A stretch of 64,000 nucleotides of DNA from positions 62,001 to 126,000 of the forward strand of contig CAXXIY010000001.1 in NCBI GenBank assembly GCA_963675995.2, in the 5' to 3' direction. The notes beneath the pieces are model-generated. The model was not told the DNA's origin. It saw only the letters and a list, made by a program, of their open reading frames with translations, and searched no databases. Made by a program: the position numbers and the translations under genes. Below are positions 53,410-61,323 of the stretch, piece after piece. This DNA comes from JAAFHB01 sp963675995. Its GTDB lineage: Bacteria; Bacteroidota; Bacteroidia; Bacteroidales; Prolixibacteraceae. Every line of letters begins with the position of its first letter. Within the stretch, counting starts at the first letter, position 1.

Positions 53410-54588
53410 CTATCCCTGACCCAAATACCTGATTGCAAGCAGGGTAATGTCATCTGATTGTGGGGTTCCGGCTGAAAATTCTGAAACCGACTGATTTAAT
53501 TCTTTAACGATCTCTTCTATTGGATGTGACTCATGCGCCCTGAGGAAGTCAACTAAACGTTCCTCTTCATACATTTCCTCCTCCATATTAAAGGCCTCGG
53601 TAACTCCATCTGTAAAAAGAAACAACAAATCATTCGGTTTCATTTGTAACTTCTTTGAACGATACTCGAAATCCTCGAGGCAACCCAGAATGGTACCACC
53701 TGTCATTTCAACCTGCCGGACAGTGCTGTCTGAAAGCACATAGGGTGGATTATGACCTGCATTGACATATTCAATCTCGCCGTTGGTAGTGTTAAGAATC
53801 CCGTAGAAAACCGTAACAAACATGCAGGAGACACTCTCGCTGCATAGCAACCGGTTCACGTAGGTCATACACTCGTCAGTGGATATCCCTTTTATAGCGG
53901 TGGCCCGGATCAAGGTACGGCTCACCGCCATAAAAATAGCGGCAGTAACCCCCTTTCCTGAAACATCGCCGATCACAAAACCCAGCCGTTCGTCATCAAT
54001 CATAAAGAAATCGAAGAAATCCCCTCCAACTTCCTTTGCCGCAATCATTGAGGCTGAAATTGAAAATTGGGTGCGTTCGGGGAATGGAGGAAATATTTTT
54101 GGAAGTATAGCGAGCTGGATTTCACGCGCTGTTTGAAGATCCTGTTGTATGGATATCAATTGGTCATGCTCACGCGAACTTTTCCAAACCTGGATAATCT
54201 CATTTACCGTTTTATTGATTGTAATCTCAAGATCATCAAAGCTGATTGGTTTGGTGAGAAAGTCAAAAGCTCCCCTGTTCATGGCTGTCCGGATATTCTC
54301 CATATCGCCGTAAGCCGAAACAATTACTGTTTTCAACCACGGGTTATTCAACTCTTTCAGTTTCGTGAGCAAAGTCAGACCATCCATCTCAGGCATGTTG
54401 ATATCGGAAAGGATAAGCCTGATTTCAGGTTGCTCAATTAGACGGGTAAGCGCCTCTAAGCCGTTATGGGCAAATACAAAATCATATGTGCCCTCCTTTA
54501 TCTGCCTGCGAAACTTCTGCCTGATCAGTGGCTCCAGATCTAACTCGTCATCCACAACCATGATCTTCATTCTCAATTTATCAACCAT
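53410..54588 (-). CDS. Response regulator with PP2C/SpoIIE phosphatase output (RsbU/RsbP-like)
   Basis: A 392-residue protein. The receiver (about 7-130) has DD at 13-14 and phospho-site D62 (LILSDINMPEMDG). A short coiled linker is followed by a SpoIIE/PP2C domain (about 185-390) with EVGGDFFDFF, FVIGDVSGKGVTAAIFMAVS, YVNAGHNPPYVL and LFLFTDGVTEAFN, and the final Asp in QSDDITLLAIR. It would dephosphorylate phospho-STAS antagonists in a partner-switching cascade, under control of an unidentified kinase. MKIMVVDDE at residue 7 is an alternative start. No histidine kinase is adjacent. Confidence 0.92.
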   Translation of the reverse strand: MVDKLRMKIMVVDDELDLEPLIRQKFRRQIKEGTYDFVFAHNGLEALTRLIEQPEIRLILSDINMPEMDGLTLLTKLKELNNPWLKTVIVSAYGDMENIRTAMNRGAFDFLTKPISFDDLEITINKTVNEIIQVWKSSREHDQLISIQQDLQTAREIQLAILPKIFPPFPERTQFSISASMIAAKEVGGDFFDFFMIDDERLGFVIGDVSGKGVTAAIFMAVSRTLIRATAIKGISTDECMTYVNRLLCSESVSCMFVTVFYGILNTTNGEIEYVNAGHNPPYVLSDSTVRQVEMTGGTILGCLEDFEYRSKKLQMKPNDLLFLFTDGVTEAFNMEEEMYEEERLVDFLRAHESHPIEEIVKELNQSVSEFSAGTPQSDDITLLAIRYLGQG

Positions 54589-54863
54589 AATATTATTATA
54601 ATACGTGACTTATGTTGGAGGCAGCATTAATTGAATGTTTCAAAGTCGCCGGAACGAAACCATATCATACCAGAGGATTGCACTTTACCATATACAAATA
54701 ATTTCCTTCATAAGGTTGAAAATTGTGTTTAATATGGCAAGGTCCGATCAGTTATGACACGGAACTTGATACTTGTCAGAGATGACGAAAAGAGAAAAAC
54801 TATGTCGTTAGAAATTCATCGAAACTATCCACAATATTCTATGGAAGAACTGATTTGAATTGT
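54589..54863. other. Intergenic gap
   Basis: 275 bases between the Ser-rich protein gene and the receiver-PP2C gene on the same strand. No gene, hairpin or convincing promoter was seen. Confidence 0.4.
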
Positions 54864-56063
54864 TTAATTTGTTAAGGAAGAGTTTAAGAATTGGCTTGAT
54901 AAATCGGTGAATACATTGTTAAAATTCACCGAAGATGAAAAGCAATGGTCCACATTATCCAGCCCTGTGCTCTGAAGAAGGGTGCTGCTACCTGAAAGAC
55001 TAGTACTACCAAATGGCTGGGAAGTTAACACCTGGTCAAGACTGTAATTGCTGCATGGAACGATCACACTTCCAGATGAGGAGTAGGCGACAACACCAAA
55101 ATCACCGGATGGCTTATTTCCAAAAGAATGGCTATCTAACTGCCCACTAACTCCATAATATTTAAATTCCAAATTTACTTTATCATAATAGACAACCGAA
55201 GATGTGGAATTTAATCCCTGGGCACCTAAAGAACCTGATTCTGTCCCGCTCAATACTTTCGCGCTAACACTCTGTTGTCCAAGAAAATGACTCTGACTAT
55301 TCGCCAGTGATACGGCCTGAACATTTACTGCGCCAAAGCAAGCTGCTGATAACTGGGCATTAGAAGTTAAAGCATAAGCAATTAAACTATCAACCTGATG
55401 GACGTTCCCAAATAAGGAACCTAACTGGACCCCTTTCACTAGCAGCTGATCACGAATTGATTTGAGCTGGGCAATTTCTTTTTTATGAGCCTGCAATGTT
55501 TTACTGGCTAGCATGAAATTATCCAAACTTTTAAGTGCGCGATTAAGTATCGTGTTCTTTTTGTTCAGCGTATTTACATAATTCCCGAAATCCTTCAGAT
55601 TCTTTTCCACATCCTGGGTCTGATCAGCTGATTTATTGAGATAAAAATCTGAAAGCATAGCAATAGTAGCCTTCAGACTATTATTGTTATTCCTGATAAA
55701 TTCGGAATAATCCTGAAGGGCTTTTATGTTCTCGGCTTCACCGGCCTGAGTTCCCATCCCTTTGGCCTTGAAAGTAATTATGGATAAATCTACGTTAGTA
55801 CTGACTTCTTCCGTAACCATGGAAAAATAGACCAGTCCCTGAATCATACTTTTCAGTTTTGCCGTATCTTTAACCAGTTCACTTCTAAGTTGAATGTCTT
55901 TTTCTGTCATCTGGACTTTATGAAATTTTTCGGCTTTGCCAAATGTTCCTGCAAGATCCGATTTACTAACAGGAGGAAAATTTACAAGGATCCCAATCAG
56001 GTATCCAACACACAAAGTGATGATAAAACCTAATGCAATAGTTAATTTGAGTTTTGTTTTCAT
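54864..56063 (-). CDS. Exported Ser/Gly/Asn-rich protein of unknown function
   Basis: A 399-residue protein. It has one N-terminal membrane anchor or uncleaved signal (LTIALGFIITLCVGYLIGILV, residues about 8-27), a long helical region (about 40-240) with coiled-coil-like heptads, and a C-terminal 160 residues rich in Ser, Gly, Asn, Gln and Val (for example SGTESGSLGAQGLNSTSSVV, SFGSTSLSGSSTLLQSTG). The tail resembles a low-complexity adhesin, fibre or export-substrate region. It contains isolated Cys residues at SAACFGAV, VPCSNY and DHCFSS. It follows PrsW by 51 bases. It may be a substrate of PrsW or of the exporter; no family is recognised. Confidence 0.65.
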   Translation of the reverse strand: MKTKLKLTIALGFIITLCVGYLIGILVNFPPVSKSDLAGTFGKAEKFHKVQMTEKDIQLRSELVKDTAKLKSMIQGLVYFSMVTEEVSTNVDLSIITFKAKGMGTQAGEAENIKALQDYSEFIRNNNNSLKATIAMLSDFYLNKSADQTQDVEKNLKDFGNYVNTLNKKNTILNRALKSLDNFMLASKTLQAHKKEIAQLKSIRDQLLVKGVQLGSLFGNVHQVDSLIAYALTSNAQLSAACFGAVNVQAVSLANSQSHFLGQQSVSAKVLSGTESGSLGAQGLNSTSSVVYYDKVNLEFKYYGVSGQLDSHSFGNKPSGDFGVVAYSSSGSVIVPCSNYSLDQVLTSQPFGSTSLSGSSTLLQSTGLDNVDHCFSSSVNFNNVFTDLSSQFLNSSLTN

Positions 56064-56114
56064 AAATGGTTTGAGTCATAAAATGCCGACTAATCTACTA
56101 ATTCTATTTCATAC

Positions 56115-57110
56115 TTACAACTGGAACTGGTTAAGTTTCCAAAAATTTCGGTAACTCATTCTGATCAAGGGAGAAAGTGCCATCTCTCCCACTTTCCCAA
56201 TCTGCTTTCTCATTTGTGCCAATTCCACTAACTTGGCTGGCAAGTCATCTTCAACAATAATTGGAAAGTCATTTTCCTTTAGCATCAGATTACGTTTGGC
56301 TTTGATCGAAAGTTCGAGGTATAGGCCAATATAACAATACATATCTACAATAACATCGGGGGGGAATCTTCCTTTAAGAGATTCGAGATATTTGCCGGCT
56401 TTAGTGGTCCCGAATACCCCTTTATGGATCATACCCAGAATTTCTACCTCGCTGTTAAATTCAATCTCAAGCCACTTTTGAAGTTTGGAATTACTGAATC
56501 TGAAAACCAACGCTAATATGATGGGCAATAAAATAATAATCAATAAAGTCTGTAAAACTGGATTTAAGGGAAAATGATTGAAACCTGAATGGAGCACTAT
56601 CGCAAAAAGGAGTGCCGGCAAGAAGGAAATCAATCGATTCTCAGATCGGTTCACCCCTCCGAAAAAAAGGACTGCAAAAAATGAAGTACATCCACCATGC
56701 ATTATTCCTGTCCCCAATCCCCTGATAATCCAGATTAACAAATTGTAGTCAGAGGTCATGTTAAACAAAAAGTAGATATTTTCTATCAACGAAAATCCGG
56801 CTCCTACAGCAAAACCGTAGATGGCCGCATCAATAGTAAATCCAATTTTCTTTCTCGAAATCAGGTAAAAAAAGATCATCGCCTTCATCAACTCTTCAAT
56901 CACTGGAGCAACATACTGAGAAAGAGTGCGATAATCAATAGCCAGCAAATTGGCCATATAAGTATTCAGAAAATAGCTGGTTACTGCACAAAGCGTTCCC
57001 CATAAGAAACATAGAATTAATGTTTTAACGCGAACCAGATTAAAACTGTCGAGTAAAAAAAGAAATGCCAACAGCAGAATAACCGGCAAAAATCCAAATA
57101 CTACATTCAT
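56115..57110 (-). CDS. PrsW family intramembrane metalloprotease
   Basis: A 331-residue protein with about eight N-terminal membrane segments and a cytoplasmic C-terminal tail of 120 residues. PrsW landmarks are APVIEELMKAMIFF, GAGFSLIENIYFLF, GIMHGGCTSFFAV and VLHSGFNHF, which supply the Glu and His residues of the active site. PrsW in Bacillus cleaves the anti-sigma factor RsiW at site 1. Here no membrane anti-sigma factor is adjacent, but a STAS/RsbW module and the single-span Ser-rich protein are candidate partners. The gap to the STAS gene is 104 bases. Confidence 0.88.
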   Translation of the reverse strand: MNVVFGFLPVILLLAFLFLLDSFNLVRVKTLILCFLWGTLCAVTSYFLNTYMANLLAIDYRTLSQYVAPVIEELMKAMIFFYLISRKKIGFTIDAAIYGFAVGAGFSLIENIYFLFNMTSDYNLLIWIIRGLGTGIMHGGCTSFFAVLFFGGVNRSENRLISFLPALLFAIVLHSGFNHFPLNPVLQTLLIIILLPIILALVFRFSNSKLQKWLEIEFNSEVEILGMIHKGVFGTTKAGKYLESLKGRFPPDVIVDMYCYIGLYLELSIKAKRNLMLKENDFPIIVEDDLPAKLVELAQMRKQIGKVGEMALSPLIRMSYRNFWKLNQFQL

Positions 57111-57214
57111 TGTTTGCTGGTTTGAGATGAATGGTCAAAACAATCACAACCTGAAACTATAGGGAATCAAAGGCAGTTTCAATTTACCTCAGCCTACAAT
57201 TAATTAACAGCTTG

Positions 57215-57541
57215 TTACTTTGTTGCTGTATCTGTATCCGGGAACAGCGAAAAGATGGATGAAAAGCCCGAGATGTCGAATATTTCTTTAATTCCTGGTT
57301 GAAGACTACACAGACGGAATTGTCCTTTGATAGACGTCAATCTTTTTTGAACAATCAAAAAGACCCTCAATCCTGAGCTACTGATATAATTCAGTGCGGA
57401 GCAGTCCATAATAATTTTTGTTTCTCCCCCTTCGATTAACTCCAGAAGTGACTTTTCAAGTTCATTTGCATTCGTTGTGTCAACGCGTCCTTCCACACAA
57501 ACTAAGGTGTAATCGGCTGATTTTGAAATCTCTAAATTCAT
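57215..57541 (-). CDS. STAS domain anti-anti-sigma factor (SpoIIAA/RsbV-like)
   Basis: A 108-residue STAS domain with canonical TKIIMDCSALNYISSSGLRV; S55 is the expected phospho-acceptor. It overlaps the kinase gene by 4 bases (ATGA), so the two are translationally coupled. It would be phosphorylated by the kinase and reactivated by the receiver-PP2C phosphatase. Confidence 0.92.
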   Translation of the reverse strand: MNLEISKSADYTLVCVEGRVDTTNANELEKSLLELIEGGETKIIMDCSALNYISSSGLRVFLIVQKRLTSIKGQFRLCSLQPGIKEIFDISGFSSIFSLFPDTDTATK

Positions 57542-57954
57542 GACTCGATATTTTTTTTAAGTATTAAAAAATTTTTATTCTCTTTCCTTTGATATTCAAC
57601 ACTATCCATAATCTTCTTGATCAGGAATATGCCTAATCCTCCAATTGGTCTTTCATCGACAGATAAAGTAATGTCAGGGTCGGCTTTTAAGGTTGGGTCA
57701 TAAGCTCGCCCATCATCAATAATTGTTATTGACAACTCATGATCAACTTTTTTAAAATTAATCTCAATCGCGTGTTTGTCATCATTATCAAATCCGTATA
57801 AAATTACATTCGTCAGAGCTTCTTCCAAAACCAGATTTAATGAAAATACAAGAGTCATTGCAAGCTCCCATTCCTCTCCAAGTTCTTCCAGAAATTCGAC
57901 AACCCGGGACAGTTCTTCCAGCTGATTGTCTATAAATAGCGTTTTATCTTCCAT
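57538..57954 (-). CDS. RsbW/SpoIIAB-like anti-sigma serine kinase
   Basis: A 138-residue HATPase_c_2 domain. The N-box is LVLEEALTNVILYGFD (N49), the G1 box is ITIIDDGRAYDP and the G2 box is IGGLGIFLIKKIMD. It phosphorylates the coupled STAS protein and, in the classic scheme, sequesters a sigma factor or other target when unphosphorylated STAS is scarce. No sigma factor gene is present in the window, so the regulated partner is unknown. It is the first gene of a minus-strand unit with a promoter shared symmetrically with the divergent transporter gene. Confidence 0.9.
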   Translation of the reverse strand: MEDKTLFIDNQLEELSRVVEFLEELGEEWELAMTLVFSLNLVLEEALTNVILYGFDNDDKHAIEINFKKVDHELSITIIDDGRAYDPTLKADPDITLSVDERPIGGLGIFLIKKIMDSVEYQRKENKNFLILKKNIES

Positions 57955-58021
57955 TCATTCCGATTATAAAAGATGTTTTTGATGAAGAAAAGCTGTGCAC
58001 AATTTAGAAACCATTTCCATG

Positions 58022-58086
58022 ACAAATATAATAAGATATAAAAGCAAACTCCTCCGGAGAATACCCAAAAAATAAATTATATTTGT
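58022..58086. promoter_or_regulatory. Symmetric divergent promoter region
   Basis: Perfect 11-base inverted repeats ACAAATATAAT (58022-58032) and ATTATATTTGT (58076-58086) each contain a TATATTTG -7 element, one facing each gene. Near the centre is CTCCGGAG (58052-58059), an 8-base palindrome. The plus-strand element lies 22 bases before the transporter start. Canonical -33 spacing is not met on either side, so activator dependence is possible. Confidence 0.5.
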
Positions 58087-58107
58087 TATTAGCTCATGAC
58101 TTAATAT

Positions 58108-60405
58108 ATGAATAAAAATTCTATCCAATTTCTGATCCTACTTTCCACTCTTTCCTTATTTGGTTGTGTTCATGACAAATCCGGGAAAGCAAATATTCAG
58201 ATCCTTAGTGGTGATTCCAGGGGTGCCGGGACTACCATGAATCTTCAGCTAAGGGGCATTGATGACATTAAAGATAAGCGCATTGGAGTTTTGCTGGGTT
58301 CGATCCATGATACTTATGCCACCAGGAATTATCCAAATTCCAGAATTCTACAATATCAGAATGCTTCTGATCTGGTGATTGCTGTAAATTCTGAAAAGAC
58401 AGATGTGGCCTTTTTTAGTGCTAATTACCTTCCGGAAGTGTTGGAGACCAATCCGGAAGTGGGTGTGTTGGTTGAAAATGTATTTAGTGTCGGAATTGGT
58501 GCAGGTTTTAACAAGGAGAACGAAAAGCTGAGAGATCAGTTCAACATTTTTCTCCGTCAAATTAAATCGAATGGTACTTATGATGAGATCATCAGCCGCT
58601 GGATGGGCAGACAATCGACTGAAATACCTGAAATTAAGAACAGCAAAACGAATGGCAAGCTGAGAGTTGGTTTTGTCAGTGACATGGGAGTTCCGTTTAC
58701 CTTTATGAAAGATGGAAGAATAGTCGGTTTCGATGTTGAGCTTTCGACCCGCTTTGCAGCTTATCTTGGGAAAGAACTTATTCCGGTAGATATGCAATTC
58801 GGAAGTTTACTTGCTGCCGTTTCTACCAATAAAATTGATGTGATTATCAGCTCACTGGCAATTACGGAGGAGAGGAAAAAACAGATTATTTTTTCAGATC
58901 CCTATTATGATTCAGAAATCAGTATTATCGCGAAAAAGAAAAACATCGCGAAGGAGTGTTCAGGTAAAATGAAAAAGGCCGAAGATATCGCAGAGAAACG
59001 AATTGGCATATTCGCAGGTACGGTTCACGACGCCTTTGTTGCACGTAAATTCCCAAAAGCTAGGGCTTTCCAGTACACCAGCACATCCGATATGATGTTA
59101 TCGCTGAAAACTGATAAGATTGATGTGGCCATGTTCGATTTAATTACGGCTCGTCTCATATTAAAGCACAACACAGATCTGGGGCTGTTGACCGACAATA
59201 TCTTCAACATGCCATTGGGAGTTGGGTTCAATAAAAATAACCCCCGGCTTCGAAATGAGTTTAACGCCTTTCTGAAAAAAATCAGGGAGAATGGCACCTA
59301 CGATTTAATGTACAAACGGTGGTTTGTCGACGACGCCGAAAAAGCGGTAATGCCCTCTTTCAAGAATCCCGATTCATCCAAAAAATTGACTGCTGCAGTA
59401 TCGGTTGAAGACCTTCCCTATGTTGCTTATATGAACAGTGACTTTGTCGGTTTTGATATAGAGATGATCAAAAGATTTGCCGAAAGTGGGAACTACCATC
59501 TTGAGGTAGTTACAATGGCATTCCCATCGTTGGTGGCTGCACTTGCCTCAGGGAAAGCTGATCTCATAACTGATGGGATTGCGATTAGTGAAGAGCGGTC
59601 AAAACAAATCGATTTCTCGGATAGTTACGCTGAATTCAAAACAGCTGTAGTTGCCACCAAAAAGAATTTAGCAGATTATAAAGTTGAAAATGTTCTTCCC
59701 GCAAAGACATCGTTCTTAAAATCAGTTTCAAATAGTTTTTACAGCAACATCATTGTTGAAAACAGGTATCTTCTGATTATTGAAGGTTTAAAAGTTACGA
59801 TTTATATCTCCATTCTCTCGGCCATATTCGGAACACTCATGGGAGCGCTGATCTGTTTTATGCGAATGTCAAAAAGAAGAATTCTCTCAGCTACTGCCCG
59901 TTTTTACATATCTCTGATTAGGGGAACTCCGGTACTTGTCCTGTTAATGATTATCTTCTATGTCATTTTCGCATCTGTCAATATCAATCCTGCCCTGGTA
60001 GCCGTGGTCGCCTTCGGATTGAACTTTGGCGCCTACGTATCGGAAATGTTTCGCACATCCATCGAAAGCGTCGACAAAGGGCAGCATGAGGCAGGCATTG
60101 CATCCGGCTTTTCAGGCATTCAAACATTTATCTTTATCATTATGCCACAGGCGATGCGTCACGTATTTCCGGTTTATAAAGGGGAATTTATTTCATTACT
60201 CAAGATGACTTCAGTCGTGGGTTATATCGCGGTGCAGGATTTAACAAAGGCGAGTGATATCATCCGGAGCCGAACCTTCGATGCATTTTTCCCCCTAATC
60301 ATGGCAGCTGTAATCTATATTATCATAGCCGCATTATTGACATTGGCACTGAGTTACGTTGAAATCTCAGTCGATCCGAAAAGGAAGCGGAAAAATTTGG
60401 TCTGA
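58108..60405 (+). CDS. Polar amino acid ABC transporter: rearranged SBP domains fused to permease
   Basis: A 765-residue protein with lipobox LSLFGCVHD (Cys20). The segments are: residues about 50-165, resembling only the second lobe of a type 3 solute-binding domain (KRIGVLLGSIHDTYATRNYP); 184-408, a complete binding domain (GKLRVGFVSDMGVPFTF, DIAEKRIGIFAGTVHDAFVA); 426-520, a first lobe only (LTAAVSVEDLPYVAYM, AISEERSKQIDFSDSYAEF); and 557-755, a GlnP/HisM-type permease (LKVTIYISILSAIFGTLMG, EAGIASGFSGIQTF, IIMPQAMRHVFPVYKG). The outer half-domains could fold together around the complete one. No GlnQ-type ATPase is adjacent. It likely imports or senses amino acids. Confidence 0.85.
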   Translation: MNKNSIQFLILLSTLSLFGCVHDKSGKANIQILSGDSRGAGTTMNLQLRGIDDIKDKRIGVLLGSIHDTYATRNYPNSRILQYQNASDLVIAVNSEKTDVAFFSANYLPEVLETNPEVGVLVENVFSVGIGAGFNKENEKLRDQFNIFLRQIKSNGTYDEIISRWMGRQSTEIPEIKNSKTNGKLRVGFVSDMGVPFTFMKDGRIVGFDVELSTRFAAYLGKELIPVDMQFGSLLAAVSTNKIDVIISSLAITEERKKQIIFSDPYYDSEISIIAKKKNIAKECSGKMKKAEDIAEKRIGIFAGTVHDAFVARKFPKARAFQYTSTSDMMLSLKTDKIDVAMFDLITARLILKHNTDLGLLTDNIFNMPLGVGFNKNNPRLRNEFNAFLKKIRENGTYDLMYKRWFVDDAEKAVMPSFKNPDSSKKLTAAVSVEDLPYVAYMNSDFVGFDIEMIKRFAESGNYHLEVVTMAFPSLVAALASGKADLITDGIAISEERSKQIDFSDSYAEFKTAVVATKKNLADYKVENVLPAKTSFLKSVSNSFYSNIIVENRYLLIIEGLKVTIYISILSAIFGTLMGALICFMRMSKRRILSATARFYISLIRGTPVLVLLMIIFYVIFASVNINPALVAVVAFGLNFGAYVSEMFRTSIESVDKGQHEAGIASGFSGIQTFIFIIMPQAMRHVFPVYKGEFISLLKMTSVVGYIAVQDLTKASDIIRSRTFDAFFPLIMAAVIYIIIAALLTLALSYVEISVDPKRKRKNLV

Positions 60406-60495
60406 CCTACTTTAAAAAGTTGTTTCTATCCCTGCATCCTTTTTGCAAATGGCTAATTATAGTTTAAATCATTTAAATGGAAATCTTTTTGGATC

Positions 60496-61311
60496 ATGTT
60501 CAACAAGGAAATATTCAGAAAAAAAGCTTTAGATAGATTATCCACACCCGATGATCTGGATGAGCTGTTACAAGTTAATTCAAAATCATCATGGCTCCTG
60601 CTGGTATCCTTACTTTGCCTGATCTTCGCGGGAATCATCTGGGGGGTCTTTGGGCGTATCGTCAACAAAGTTACCCTGATAGGCGCCATACAACCGGTTG
60701 ATCCGCCACAGTCACTCATTGCTGATGAACCCGGGATCGTTGATTCAATTTTTCATTGGCCTGGCGATAAAGTCATTCAAGATCAGCCAATCATTGGATA
60801 TCTTCCTGAAAATGGGGGTAAAGCGAAATACTTATTATCGCCAGTCTCAGGAGAACTTGTTGAACTGAATATCCGTAAGGGGGTCTTTTTAACCCCGGGA
60901 TACATCGCGGCAAAAGTCTCAAAAAATCAGCACAGGAAAATAATCCGACCCGAATTTTTATTTTTTGTATCCGACAAAAAGGTGAGTAGCCTTACAATTG
61001 GCCAGACCGTTACCATCAGGATCCAGGGTTTTGAATCGAAATCGATCCTGATAGAAAGCAACATCATATATATCAGTAAAATACCTGCATCGGATGAATC
61101 CATTATGAATGTCATATTCAATGCAGAAATTGCAGCACAATTACGGAAAGGGAGTTTTTATCTTGTTCGTACAGCAAATGTTCCATCATCAGATTCAGCT
61201 GACCCCTTTGTTGATTATTCGGTGGATGATCTGTATGGAAAAGTTTGTTATGGAGAGGCCATTGTTTCGCAAAGTAGCCCGATTGCCTATCTGCTATCAC
61301 CTTCAAAATAA
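60496..61311 (+). CDS. NHLM/NHLP-type secretion adaptor (HlyD family), short form
   Basis: A 271-residue protein. The N-terminal cytoplasmic stretch FRKKALDRLSTPDDLDELL and the single helix LLLVSLLCLIFAGIIWGVFG are characteristic of the NHLM bacteriocin-system secretion protein. The two half-lipoyl motifs (LIADEPGIVDSIFHWPGD and LSPVSGELVELNIRKG) are joined by only about 20 residues, so the coiled-coil hairpin that spans the periplasm in usual HlyD proteins is absent. A C-terminal beta-barrel follows. It lies 90 bases after the transporter gene and 12 before the C39 ABC gene, in one operon. Confidence 0.82.
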   Translation: MFNKEIFRKKALDRLSTPDDLDELLQVNSKSSWLLLVSLLCLIFAGIIWGVFGRIVNKVTLIGAIQPVDPPQSLIADEPGIVDSIFHWPGDKVIQDQPIIGYLPENGGKAKYLLSPVSGELVELNIRKGVFLTPGYIAAKVSKNQHRKIIRPEFLFFVSDKKVSSLTIGQTVTIRIQGFESKSILIESNIIYISKIPASDESIMNVIFNAEIAAQLRKGSFYLVRTANVPSSDSADPFVDYSVDDLYGKVCYGEAIVSQSSPIAYLLSPSK

Positions 61312-61323
61312 AGATTTAGATCC

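Noticed and set aside
53382..53453. Longer N-terminus for the peptidase/barrel protein
   Set aside because: It overlaps the upstream receiver-PP2C gene by 44 bases and puts 24 residues before a good signal peptide at ATG 53381.
58348..58797. Minus-strand open frame of 149 codons
   Set aside because: It is antisense to the fused transporter gene; the plus-strand product has clear domains and this one has none.
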